A stretch of 64,000 nucleotides of DNA from Dichetophora obliterata (lineage: Eukaryota > Arthropoda > Insecta > Diptera > Sciomyzidae): NCBI GenBank assembly GCA_963920525.1, contig OY986437.1:109112715-109176714 (forward strand), read 5' to 3'. Position numbers and translations under genes: made by a program. The notes beneath the pieces are model-generated. The model saw nothing but the letters and a program-made list of their open reading frames with translations. It was not told where the DNA came from and ran no database searches. This document shows positions 22,013 through 33,580 of the stretch, in pieces (position 1 is the first letter of the stretch; each line of letters begins with the position of its first letter).

Positions 22013-22928
22013 CCGTTCATGCGGTAGTAAGAGATTATTCTTAAATGTCAACATAATTGCTCTAATAAATACAAATGCAAACACTTGAAGTAAAAAAGAG
22101 ATATTTTTTCATTTTCTAAAAATAGAATATTATAATATTATTCTCTAAAAATTTCAGACTAACCTGATTTTTATTTATGGAGATAAATAACTTTTAATAT
22201 GGGTTTTTATCTGCATGCACATCCTAGTCAAAACTTTAAACGCATTTTGACGTAGAATTACGTCTTACAGCGCGGTTTGTATGGAGTCCATTTTCGCAAA
22301 TTTTTTCAAAGTGATATTTGACACTTTGGGGTATACCAACAGCCTTTAATATTCATTGTACAAAAAAAAAAATCCATAATATCAGTTGGATTGCGAATAA
22401 AACGAATATCTAATAAAAAAAGCAAAATCTAAGAAGAAAAGAATTCATATATTCGTATGAAAAATGCACAAGTTGCTTCAGTAGCTGCTTATGCTGTGTT
22501 TGTTTATGGTTGTTGTTGTGTTTGTTCGTTTGGTTCGTAATAAAGCTCTGCAGCGAACCATCCGTTCTACTTGTACAAACAGATATAACAAGTAAAAACC
22601 TGATAATATTGGTACAAATACAACAAGGAGTAGAACAGAACATATGCTTATATGCTTTGGAATGAGCAGAGAGCTTATCATCTCTTTCTCTGGCTCTCAT
22701 TATAGTATAAGCTTTTTTCTCTTTATCTATTCCACTAAGTGGAGTATCTGTTTTAACCCTTTTTTAAATGGATATATCCATTCAATATGGATATTCCAGA
22801 TCGTTCTCTTTGTGTTGATGTTGTGTTTTTCTATTTCTATTCTACTAAAAGAAAGTAATGGTGAGTGTCTTTCTATGAATGGACGTTTTTCGTATTTTTG
22901 GCAAATTTAAAACATAAAAAAGTACTTA
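22013..22928. other. Non-coding AT-rich DNA
   Basis: No gene or bounded element seen. Open frames on both strands around 22410-22910 are low-complexity and overlap each other. Confidence 0.4.
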
Positions 22929-22930
22929 TA

Positions 22931-23357
22931 GCCCAAACAGAATAGGCATAGCCAACACGTAGCGAGCTGTCGAAAAAGTAGCCAACGAAATGTTGTGCAC
23001 AGAATAGAATTTGTGTTGATAACGCAGATAGAGCTTTATGCTTACAATATTTTGTTATATTTTAAAAAATTAATAGATACAGCCTTTTGCATATCATAAT
23101 TTGTTTGCTTTTTTATTAATTTGGACTAAAATGTTTTAGTTAATTTTAAGTTTTGTAATTTGAACTATGTATTTTGACATTACGCTACCGTTGGCTGCGG
23201 AAAAAGTTAAAAGTTCGTCAACATTTTTGTGTCGGCTGCGTTCGCTACGTTTTGGCTATTTTTATTATGTTCATTTCATAGGGTTGCAAGGCAACCAACT
23301 TCTATGTTGACATTTCTTCTGTTGGCTGCGTGTTGGCTATGCTTATTCTGTTTGGGC
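22931..23357. mobile_element. 427-bp MITE, copy 2
   Basis: Same ends, length and orientation as the copy at 19963-20389, flanked by TA at 22929-22930 and 23358-23359. Only scattered substitutions separate the two, so both inserted fairly recently. They lie about 3 kb apart on either side of the LINE at 20696. Confidence 0.88.
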
Positions 23358-23359
23358 TA

Positions 23360-23902
23360 TTAGATGCATTGTACTTATATAAACTGTTTCTTTTTTGTTA
23401 TGCTTGCTACATACACATACTCCAGATGTTCCAAATAGAGATAACAGTATTATCGATATAACTGTTTGTTCTGCATGTGCTCAAACTAGTATTTTTGATA
23501 CTTGGTAAATTTACTCTCTCATACCTATTCCATCGTTATCTAAAAGAGAAATATTCCATGCATATTCAATGCTTAGAGAGCGAAACAGATACAAGTAGAT
23601 ATAAGAAAAAATAACAACACACAACTGGTGTACTTGGATGGTTCTTTGCAGAGCTTTAGTTCGTAATAATGTCGTTCGTTGTTGTGCTTGGTTGTTGTTG
23701 TTGTTGTTTTTATTAATGTGTATGTAAAAAAACATATATAAATACACATAGTTGCTTTAATTTTTTTCGTTTCCCAGATGGCTATCTGGCTATCAGCCAA
23801 TCGGTTTGGATGAAAACGGTGAGCACTTTTAAGAGCACTGAAGCGGACCGTTTCGTTGTCAGCAAACTATGCATTGTGTGCTTCATATAAGAGTACCGTT
23901 TA
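23360..23902. other. Non-coding, short simple repeats
   Basis: It contains a GTTGTTGTTGTTGTT run near 23690. No supported gene. Confidence 0.4.
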
Positions 23903-23916
23903 TTAAGTTGTATATT

Positions 23917-24350
23917 CATGTCGATTTTCTGTGATTTAAATACAAATTCTAAATGTTTGATAGTTTAAATCATTCTTGATTTTTAATAAAAATTCTAGTT
24001 GTTTGATACTTTAAAATCGTTTATTGAGCTTTAGGTTAGGTTAGAACAATTAATTGCTCTAACGAATTTTTTCCAAAAAACAACAACAACAACAAAATTT
24101 TCAATATGAAAAGGAAAACATTACTAGCTGATTAATTAGTTAGCTGATTGATTAATTAGTTAGCTGATTGATTAACTGGTTAAACCAATTAATTGTTCTA
24201 ACCTGACCTAAAGCTCAATAAACGATTTTAAACTATCAAACAACTAGAATTTGAATTTAAAATCAAGAATGATTTAAGCTATCAAACATTTAGAATTTAT
24301 TTTGAACATAGAAAATCAACACAATAAATAACAAGGTCATATAGAATGCT
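23917..24350. mobile_element. Foldback copy of repeat family B with 14-bp flanking repeat
   Basis: Two long inverted arms, about 23920-24055 and 24185-24345, each carry the family B tail (TTTAAACTATCAAACA motif) and a GTTAGAACAATTAATTG block. Between them is a short AGCTGATTGATTAATTAGTT repeat. A 14-bp direct repeat TTAAGTTGTATATT flanks the whole (23903-23916 and 24351-24364), which looks like a target duplication. Long, variable-length duplications suggest retrotransposition (SINE/LINE machinery) more than a DNA transposase. Confidence 0.65.
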
Positions 24351-24364
24351 TTAAGTTGTATATT

Positions 24365-26563
24365 AATTTTATTTGTTGTTAAACAATTGTAACCTTTTCT
24401 TTAAATAGTTTTTATTAAGTTGCAACAATAAACTAAACAATAAACGGCAACTCAACTGCACTACCTTGATTTTAATACAAGATTCAATGCATATTTTAGA
24501 GTTTTTTGTCGAACGGGTGAAAAAGAGAGGGAAAAAAGACAAGAACAAACGACGCATCAAGCGAATATGACATAAATTACAATTCGACTCTTGATAAGTA
24601 TAAAAAAGGACTTTACAATTGAAGGGCTTATTGCAAGAACATGATAAGCCACATAAAAAATATTTTGAAATAATCGACTCTAAAGTTTTGAAAAAATGTA
24701 TTGTATGAAGAAATAGAATTGAACACAGAAGCTTTAACAAATAGGTCAGAAAATTAAAAATAAATATCCAAAATCTTTTCAGTGGCTGTTGGCAATGCAT
24801 TCAGTAATGTATTCAGCCTAAAAAAGTGATTTTTTTTGATCATGTGGCTTATCACGTTATTGCAAACAACATGTCGTTTTCATACCAGCAAATCAGATGC
24901 TGCCGTTTCAAGTACCGTTTAGCTGGAACTGTGACATTCATGGCTTGTTGGGTTGTAATACAATAGAGAATACTGATGAATGTAGCTAGAGAGCCAATAT
25001 GTGGCTACAAAAAAATTTTCTAATACTAGCCAAGGTTGTCAGTTAAAATTTAAAACAATTCCTACAAAAAGTTACTTTTTTCACTGTAACATAAATTAAA
25101 TATGTACAACAAAAAATACCATTGTAAAGATAAACAAAAAAGTTTTTACCGCAATGAAAAATATATATAAAAAGAAATCTCACGAAAAAAATGACCACAT
25201 ATTCCATATGCATTTAAAATTGCCACAAAAATCTCATTCGCATTTAAAAATACCACAATAAGTCCCATATGCACAAACAATTTACAAAACATTTAGAAAT
25301 AATACTAAGAAATTTTGCTTACTAAAAGAAAAAAAAAATTTTAAGAAGAATATTACCAAACTCACACGGAAATAAAAAAAAAAACCCCGCTGAATTCCCA
25401 CGCCAATTAAAAAATACCACGCTGAATTAAAAAATGTAATAGGAATTCCCAAAAACAAAAATTCCTAAGGGCAATTAAAAATTACCCCAAATTACCCCAA
25501 TTGCTGATATTGTTGTTTTGGTACTGCATGCACTGCAAAGGGCAGTTTTTCACTCGGCAGTTCTATGAGCAATAATTGCTTTCGCCGCAAGCTCGAGAAT
25601 TTTAGTGTGTGACGAGTGAAAAGCGGTACATAGCAAGCAAAGTTTTGTTTATTTTCTGAGGACGATTCGGTTCATCCCTTCTAACGCTGCTTAACCGCTG
25701 TGATCTTGCTCTTCTCTGTCGACGTTGTTTTAGATTTGCTTGGTAGTTGTTGTTGTTTTAGTTAGCTGACATTTTTTTAGATGTTCTTTATTTTTACTCG
25801 ACATGAACAGCTGATTTTGACAACTAGCTCGCTTTTCTCTGCTTTCTACTTCATTCCTCTCCGAGTCGGCCCTACCTGGTTATTCTGTGGAGTACGAATA
25901 AAACGAATATTTATTTTCAGCAAGATAAATACAATAGAGAATACAGATGCGTGTAGCTACAGAGACAGTAGGTGTACTCTACACTGTGTAAGATTTGTGT
26001 AACTTCTGGTAAGCTCGAACTGAGAGAGTAAAAATTAAATTTGAGAATATTAGCAAAAGTACGGAAACAGCTTCTTGCAAGTTTCGAGCACAAAACAGCT
26101 GATTCTGACAGCAGACGGGTCAAACGTAAATAGCGCCAATTGAAATTGTCGTAATTTTGTTTATGAAGTAAATTTTTTAAGCTATAAAATCTTTAAAGTT
26201 ATGTTTTAAGTTATAAAATTACTTTAAATAATTTATTTATAGTTAAAATGGAAGGTCAAAAGAAACTGCAATTTGTAAATTTATTTTTAGCAGCACAGTT
26301 TGTGAATATTTGTGAAAACCATAAACAAACATTTGACATTTGCTTGTTCTTATTGATGCTTGTTCTTAATTTACTCGAAGTCTTGAGTCTAGCACGCTCT
26401 GTGCACATTCTGTGCTCGAGAGAGCGATTTTATGCTTGTTCTTCTTTTCCCATTTCTTACACAGAAAATACAGAAACAGAAAATAGCGACTCACAAGTCA
26501 CACAGTGTGAGTACGGAAACAGACCTAGTATGTATGTATACTACTACGCAAATTTGCGCATGT
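24365..26563. other. Non-coding AT-rich stretch with small inverted repeats
   Basis: No supported gene. Inverted matches 'atgtggcttatcacgtt' (about 24842) and 'aacatgataagccacat' (about 24639) form a foldback of some 240 bp that overlaps a long minus-strand open frame (24369-24800), which I therefore do not accept. Further on are simple A-rich tracts. The 25.5-26.5 kb part shows short diverged repeats around ACAGCTGATT. Confidence 0.4.
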
Positions 26564-26571
26564 GTTACTTA

Positions 26572-27888
26572 TAGGGCTGCCAGGTTTTTTTTACAAAAAC
26601 TAAATCGGGACATAAGAAAAAAAATCGGGAAAAATATGTATGCATGTCGCTCGTTTTTTTTTTTCAATAACGTCAGAACTCAAAAAATGCAATATCTTAG
26701 TTAAGTACATTGAAATACTTGTCATAGATCAATTTTAATTGTGTAAACGATAACGATATCTTATTTACTTTTCGCGATAGAGGAAAGTGTGTCGCTCAAT
26801 AGTTCAGTACCCTAGCAAAATTTTTGATGCAAATGCGGCATGCATTCTTACGGACACTGCTTCCAGAAGACATTCTATATATCAAACTGTGCTTCAGTTT
26901 AGCCTTATAAAGAAGTACTTTCAAGTAGCATTTTTATAAAATCCTTCTGGAAGGCATTCAAATGGCATTTCGATTCAATTAAAGTACAAAAATTATATAT
27001 AATTATAATATATGTTTTAGATATTTTCCGTGGGATTTTTTATACCCCCAATGAAACCCAACAACTTACAACACCAAAATGCTTTGAAAATCGGGAAAAA
27101 GGATATTTTACGTGTAAGTTTTTAAACCTCCACAAAACCCAAACACTTTTCATTTCCAATACCAAAATCACTAGTCTAGAATGTCGAGAAAAGTGATATT
27201 TTCCCAGGGATTTTTTAACCCCCAAACCACAAAAACCACTCCAGTCCATTTAATGCCTTCTTAAAGTTCTCCTGAAAAACACCTACTAGAATCCTTTGAT
27301 TGAAGGGCTGAAAGAAATCTTCCATTGAAAAAGTCCTAGAAGCACTTCTAGAGAAGACTAAGGAAAGAATTCCTCCCAATGACATGTATATGTTAAAAGA
27401 ATGCCTTCTGGGTATGAAAGTGGAATTGATGGAATTCAAGGATGGACTTTCCTTTCCTCTTTAGCTTCTTTTGGAAGCACTTTTTTTGCTGGGACGCTGA
27501 GAATAAAAAAAACTTAAAATACGTTTACTGAAAATCGATTTCTTTAAGTAAACTACTTTGAACAAAAAGAGCGAAATGTAGCTTTAAAAAATATATTTTA
27601 TTACCCAAGGAAATAAAACCACACCAAACAGTGCGTTTTTCAAGTTTTATTGGCAGCTCTTGAACTGCCTCTGGCTGCTCTTCAAATGGACACGTATTCA
27701 TGTAACTGAAGAAGAATATCTGTAAAAACATTGAAATAATTTTTAAAAAGTAATAAAAATAATAAAAAATTAAATTGTATTTCGGGAATTCGGGACATTT
27801 GGCGTCCCACTTAAGGTCTTCGCGGGACGCACGTTTTTACGCTGAAAATCGGGACAACCCGCGTGGAAATCGTGACCTGGCAGCCCTA
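26572..27888. mobile_element. hAT-like non-autonomous transposon, 1317 bp
   Basis: Inverted ends TAGGGCTGCCAGG match exactly at both sides. The flanking 8-mers GTTACTTA (26564-26571) and GTTACTAA (27889-27896) agree at 7 of 8 positions, which fits a decayed 8-bp hAT target duplication. Subterminal 'atcgggacat/aaatcgggacaa' motifs recur at both ends. No transposase. The middle (about 26811-27492) may hold a second, nested repeat with CCCTAGCAAAA and TTTTGCTGGG ends. Confidence 0.78.
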
Positions 27889-27896
27889 GTTACTAA

Positions 27897-29249
27897 GCAT
27901 GCGTTGTACTTTAAAAAATCCATTTATTTTTTAAATACCATAATAAATTGGAATTATTTATATTATGTATTATATTTTTTTCATATAAAATATGTATTTT
28001 GTTAACTTAAATTTTAATTTTAAATATACATATATGTATATTCTCTTTACCACAGGAAAAATAAATAGTTCAAATTTACCCATATTTATTTTCATTAATT
28101 AAACATAACTTTGAATTACATTTAGTTTTAACCCACAAAACAAATGAACAAGAACAACAAATTCATCACCAAAAATATCAAACGAAATATTTTATAAAAC
28201 AAAACAAATTTTTACATGAATTTAATTGTGAGCTTTTTAGATCAGGTAAGTTTGAAGAAGGACAACAACAACAAGTTTGTTTTTGAATAATTTTTATTTA
28301 GAAGATGAAATGCTTAAAAATAGTTTTGAAAAATATAAATAAAAAAAACCAGATATTTTCTATATTACAGTATAAAAAGGAGTTCTACGTCTATACTTAC
28401 GATACTATCGAAACTGTGTCTTTTTTTTAAAACCATGTTTTCGAAGGCGGTCATCACTGTTCACTGTTCGAAGGCGGTCATCACAGAAAGGTTTGAAATT
28501 TTTCTCACTTATTCTATACATAATTGTCTTCCTAATGAGCGCAGGATTTTTTTGTATTTTGGACAATTACATTTTTTTTTTGCCGAAAATATGAATTAAA
28601 TTTTGGTGAAATAAGCAATTTTTAACTTCAACATCCGCCATATTTCGAAAAATAAAAATTTTTCAAATCCCTTCGTTCATCAGGAGCATTATTTTATTTA
28701 CTGCTGATCCCATTATTTTTCTACTTCAGATGATCCAGTGACGAGCATCAGCGATCACGGCAAAACACTTTTTTTATCCCTAGCAAATTTGATGTATCCA
28801 ACTTATTCAAAGTTAAGTCTTAAAAAAAATATTTTCTTCAAATATATATATATATCTTTCATGTAAAAAAATTTGTTATTATATTAATGTGTGGCCAAAA
28901 AAAATTCATAAACAAGACCTTTTTTGTACGTCTCAACTAGTTGTGCCCCTTAATTGGCATTAAGCTCAAAAATATAATTATTGAAAAATACATTTTTTTA
29001 GAGATTTAAAACATTTTTTGGCGGTTTGAATTTTTGTAGGCAAATTCATAACAATAACAGATCGACTATTGAATATGTCATAAGTAATTACTTTTTTAAC
29101 CTTTAATTGGAGGTCCTTCAATGTATCCAGTCTGGAGAACCTTACAAGCTTACAAAAGTGATTACTTTTGTTGTCAGATTGCGTGAACCTTTCGAAACAA
29201 TTAAGTCCATCAAACTAATGTTTTATTTTACGTATACAGTTAAAACTCA
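27897..29249. other. Non-coding; family A fragment and a short duplication
   Basis: 28225-28280 resembles the start of repeat family A ('gtgagctttttagatcaggtaagtt..acaacaacaac'). TTCGAAGGCGGTCATCAC is present twice near 28439 and 28468. No gene seen. Confidence 0.45.
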
Positions 29250-29251
29250 TA

Positions 29252-30088
29252 CCCAGTGGGCATTTTAGGTAGTGTTACGCAAAAGAAGGCGTGCTAGCAG
29301 TACTTTTATTGGAGTCAATATGCCTTCCATGACCGCTGCATTGATAAGTGCGTCTGTAAGGACTACCTTTTGAAGGTTCTGAGTCTTTACATATTATTTT
29401 ATATGAAAAAATTTTTAAAAAAATTTAGAAACAATTATAAATGATCAAAACAATTTACAAAAAAATCTAAATTTTTAAAGAAAATATAAAAAATTTTTTT
29501 TTTGCTGGGTCTCGAACCAAGGACTACGAATTCGAACACAATACATATCATATTATATGAAAACTTTTATATGGAAAAAATCCAAGTCATTTCATATATT
29601 TTTGTATGAAGAAATTTTACAAAAAAATTTGAAAAAAAAAAAAAATGTAAATGAGCAGAAAAAACTTTTAAAATAATATTAATTTAAGAAAATAAACCAA
29701 CAAAGTTTTTTGCCCGAGCTGGGTTTCGAACCGGCGCTCCCGAATATTTACTTTCATTTGTAGTGATGCAAAATAAGCGAAAGTTTGTTAACAACTGCGG
29801 TAGACGAGTGGATAATGTGTCGGACCGGCACATGAGAGGACGTGGGTTAATATCTTTAAATTGTCCGTTGTTTTTTATTTCAAGTTGATATTTATATTGC
29901 TTTTCTTTCTAACGTGCAGTCTCAAAAAGGGCTTCTAGCAGGACTCTTTAGAGTCAAGGGAGAGGAAGGCCTAGAAAATTTTATCGTTTCATATAAAAAG
30001 TTTATGTTGGATATGAGTGCGGAAGGACTAAAAAAGTCATATAATGGCCTGCTAGAAGCGCTTCGAAGCCCTGCTTTTGCCTACTGGG
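29252..30088. mobile_element. TA-flanked inverted-repeat element with tRNA-like inserts, 837 bp
   Basis: Short inverted ends CCCAGTGGGCA and, in reverse, CCCAGTAGGCA are flanked by TA at 29250-29251 and 30089-30090. The ends are only 11 bp, so confidence is moderate. The inside holds three tRNA-like patches (29505-29540, 29705-29740, 29795-29860). Confidence 0.45.
29505..29860. repeat. Cluster of three tRNA-like B-box sequences
   Basis: On the minus strand, GGTTCGAGACCCAGC (29504-29520) and GGTTCGAAACCCAGCTCGGG (about 29710-29735) look like T-arms with consensus B boxes. On the + strand, 29795-29860 has GCGGTAGACGAGTGGATAAT (A-box-like) and GGGTTAATATC (decayed B box). None folds into a full tRNA. 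They are best read as SINE heads or tRNA relics. Confidence 0.5.
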
Positions 30089-30090
30089 TA

Positions 30091-30700
30091 CAATCTTAAA
30101 CGTAAAATAAAGCACAGGCAAACTTAAATCTTTTAAAACTATTTTTCATAATTACTCTTCATATGATTTATATGATGAAAATTAACAAATATAATTAAAA
30201 ACCTGTATTGATGTTTTTCTGATATTATTTTTTCTTATTGTATAACACGTACATTAATATGGTAACTAGAACCAAGAAATGCATTTATAAATATTGCAAA
30301 TTTATTCAACTAAAACAACATTCTGATCGGCAGAAAACGAGTCAGATTGCTTGTTAATTGCGTCAATCGCAATAGCATGCTAATTAAACTGTTATTCTTG
30401 TTAAGAAGTGCAATAAAGTACAATTGCGATTAACCCATTCAGTTCGGAGTATTGAACTTTTTCCTTTAATGCTATAAACCATAAAAAATGTTAAAAATAT
30501 ATTTTTATTTTGCTGACCGATTGAAGTGTAAGCTGGGCAAATGTGGAAAATTTAAATTTTACAACTATGTATTTTAAAACCAGATTTTTCGTATCCAAAT
30601 TATATTGCTTGGAATCTTTTCATTTTTGAAACGAAGCAACCTGCAAATCATTTTGTTGATTTGCTTGGATAAAAATCAGAAAAAGTGACAGATTTTTTTG
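30091..30700. other. Non-coding, nothing recognised
   Basis: AT-rich with no supported gene. Confidence 0.4.
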
Positions 30701-31860
30701 GCGTGACTTCCAAAAGGATTGCAAATAAAGGGAAGGTATGTTGGGGATGAAAAAATAGAACCAGGTCGTACATTTCTGCCTTCTAGGGGTCAATCCTTGT
30801 AAAATATAAACTTTTTTAAAATTGTTTGACCATATTTTGTATGGGAACCCACAGCAGGGTGGCAGGAATATTCAGAAAATATTTTGAAAAAAAAAATTAT
30901 TAGCAGCTCATACATTTGGTTCGTTAAAAGGGTCACTTTAAGAGAGACTATTTTCGACATTTATCTTTATATTTCGGGTTTTTTTAAGAGGAAAGTCCCA
31001 GAAGGATGGAAGATAGAGGGTAGGATAAAGAAATATTTAAGGTAAAATAATTAGAATAATATAAGCTTATACGTTTGACTCCTCTAGAGGATAAATCCGG
31101 GGAGATATTAACTATTTTCGACATTTCTATAAATTTTTTTGTATAGGGACTTTCAGAAGGAGGGCAGATAAGGGGTAGGCTTATTAAGAAGAACTATTAG
31201 GCTTTAAAGAATTTTACATATTTTTATTTCTTTTTTTGAAAAAACCTATTTTGTCAGTAAAATGGCGAGAAATGCAAGAACATTGGTAAATATGCTTAGA
31301 AGAAATGTTGGGAGTAACAGAATTAAACGACCAGCTCAAAAACTTCACCCTTTTAAGGGTAAAATCGGAGAAGATATCAGCTATTCTCGAAATTTTTTTG
31401 TAAAGAGACCCCCAGAGGGACGGCAAACAAGGGTAAATATGTTCAGAGGAATATTGAAGGTGAAAAAATAATAGGAGCAACTCATTCATTGAACGCTTTA
31501 AAGGGTTAATTAAGGACAGATATGAACTATGTATTTTTGACCTATTTTTTGGGGGAGGGGCACTTAGAAAGATGGCAGATATTAAGGTAGTTAAGTTAAA
31601 ATAAGGTAGAGAAAGGTAAAGGTAAAAAAGGAAGTAAAAAAATTATAAGACAACTTCATAATTTTGAATCCTCTTAAGGTCCATCTGGGGGAGATATGAA
31701 CTATTTTCAACATTTTTCTTCATTTTTTGAGGGTAAACTCCGAAAGGGTGGCAGATAGAGGGAACATGTGTTGAGAAAAAATGTTATGAGTGAAATAATA
31801 GGACCAGCTCATACATTTGACGCCTAAAGGGTCATAACAAGACAACTTTAATAAGTGATT
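30700..31860. repeat. Degenerate tandem array, units about 160-190 bp
   Basis: Six or so diverged units repeat the order 'cag.aggatggcagataa.ggta', 'aaaataatagga.cagctcatacatttga', 'tctaaagggtcaat.cggggagatat.aactattttcgacattt', 'ttttttgagg'. This is an old satellite-like array with no coding role. A 69-codon frame at 31262-31471 falls inside it and is not a gene. Confidence 0.65.
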
Positions 31861-31984
31861 GCTATAATAACTATCATACAACCATAATTTAATATATAAG
31901 ACCCCATGATGATAATATAAATAACGTTGAGTGTCACATTTAACAAAATGATAAAAATATAATGATAAGTGGCTTGAATCTAAC

Positions 31985-32400
31985 TTGTGTTTTAATGAAA
32001 TACTATATTGTTATATAATTCAAAAAAATTCTAAATGTTTGATAGTTTAAATTATACTTGATTTTATTACAATTTCTAGTTGTTTGATAGTTTAAAATCA
32101 TTAATTGAGCTTTAGGTCAAGGTTAGAACAATTGAAAATGAACATCACTAGCTGATTTTATTGCAATTTCGGCCCTGCTACGACTTCATCAGAAATCTTT
32201 GTGATACGCCGTGCAAGCGCATTAGGGTAATGCACCACAGAGGCGATGAGATTTTAAGTGTCAATTTCTCAATTTTTCTCCCATTTCATATTTGTTGATG
32301 TATTTTTGCTTTACTTTAGTTGTTATGATTTAAACTATCAAACATTTAGAATTTGTATTTAAAGCATATAAAATCAACATAGTAAATAACAAGGTCATTT
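31985..32400 (-). mobile_element. Family B SINE-like composite, second copy
   Basis: In reverse it repeats the parts at 8160-8556: 'tctgtggtgcattaccctaa' tRNA-like head, 'gtatcacaaagatttctgat', and family B arms at both ends (TTTGATAGTTTAAA at about 32037 and TTTAAACTATCAAACATTTA at about 32330). The arms are inverted relative to each other, as in the foldback at 23917. Confidence 0.55.
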
Positions 32401-33240
32401 AGAAAAACTTGAATAAAAAAAAAATTTTTAAAAAAAATATCAATCAAATTATCTAATCTATAAAAATGCGAAGTAGCTTTGCTTCAGCCGAGTGCTTAAC
32501 TTGACGCACTTTTTTTTATTGCTTTAACACGGGTAGAATATTTTTAAAACTAGCATTTACTTTTTTTTGTGGTTTCTGAAGAAGCCAAACTTTTCTTTTT
32601 AACTCGTTAATCAAAAAAATTAATAGAAGTAGATGTGAATTTAATTTACATGTTTACCTTTCGATGTGAATTTAAGTTTGCGGTGTTATAAAGCTATTAT
32701 AGGCGGCTGTGGTATACTGGTTAAAGTGGCATATGTGAAACGCTCTTGATCATTACGCCATGGCTTAAGATTTATTTTTCATAATTTTTAAGAACACATT
32801 CAAACACATAAGAACTGTTCTTTAAAATTCAGAAGCTTTTCGTTGAGCCAAAAAACTTGTAATTGGGACCAATTTAATGGAATTATTATTTTTGGTTCAG
32901 TGTTTTTGTCATTCCTTTCTAAATGTGGCTGGATTTGTTGTTAGAGCCATAATCTTATCAATTAAACGTCGTGGCCTCGAGCCCTCACAGTTTTTGTTAT
33001 TTTTAGTTTTTGTGAAAAATATTTTAGTATGTCGTAAATTAAAAAAGGAAAGCACAGCCATATCCTTTTATATACACACACAAGAGAATTACTCGTTTTT
33101 GAAGCGAAGCTTTTTACGCCTCGTTTTGTGATTTGTTTGAGTGAAATCTTAAAAACAACACTTTTTTCCATACACCTTTTTCTTAGAATTGTTGTTGTTT
33201 TTTTTACTTGCGCCTATTACAGCAAGAGGATATAAAATAA
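32401..33240. other. Non-coding; one tRNA-like patch
   Basis: 32703-32730 (GGCTGTGGTATACTGGTTAA) looks like a tRNA A-box region without a clear B box. No gene supported. Confidence 0.4.
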
Positions 33241-33244
33241 AAAA

Positions 33245-33315
33245 TATTTCTTTGAAAACAGTGAGAATCGAACTCGCACCATTTCGATTGAGAGTTCTAC
33301 ACACTAACCAGTACT
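33245..33315 (-). repeat. tRNA-like sequence, minus strand
   Basis: Read in reverse it has TACTGGTTAGTGTGTAGAAC (A-box-like) and GTGCGAGTTCGATTCTCACT, a T-arm with B box. The anticodon arm is poorly formed. It is a tRNA-derived SINE head or tRNA relic. Confidence 0.5.
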
Positions 33316-33364
33316 TCAAAACCCTTTGTAATACAGTGTGATTCATTCAATATTAAGTACTAAC

Positions 33365-33580
33365 TGAAGCTATGTTGCAGTAGATGACAAGAATTTCTTA
33401 AAAGAATTGTGCATTAGCTATCCTACATGAGAATGCGTGAAGCTATGATGCAACAGATTACAAGAATGTATTAAAAGGTTTGTGCATTAGCTATCCTACA
33501 TATTCTATTGTGAATGCGTGAAGTTTTGATGCAGACCACAATAATCGATCAAAAGCATTGTGCTTTAGCTATCCAAACAA
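33365..33580. repeat. Minisatellite, 3 units of about 65-80 bp
   Basis: Units run 'gaagctatgttgcagtagat', 'caagaat.t.ttaaaag', 'ttgtgcattagctatcctaca', 'gaatgcgtgaag'. The three units start near 33366, 33440 and 33519 and differ by substitutions and small indels. Confidence 0.72.

Noticed and set aside
24369..24800. 143-codon open frame on the minus strand with several Cys
   Set aside because: Its composition follows the AT-rich DNA, it overlaps an inverted repeat (24639 and 24842), it has no signal or domain, and I see no promoter context.
26811..27492. Nested transposon with CCCTAGCAAAA / TTTTGCTGGG ends
   Set aside because: The ends match weakly and the flanks show no duplication; kept only as a remark.
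31262..31471. 69-codon open frame with basic residues
   Set aside because: It spans one unit of a degenerate tandem array; neighbouring units do not keep the frame.
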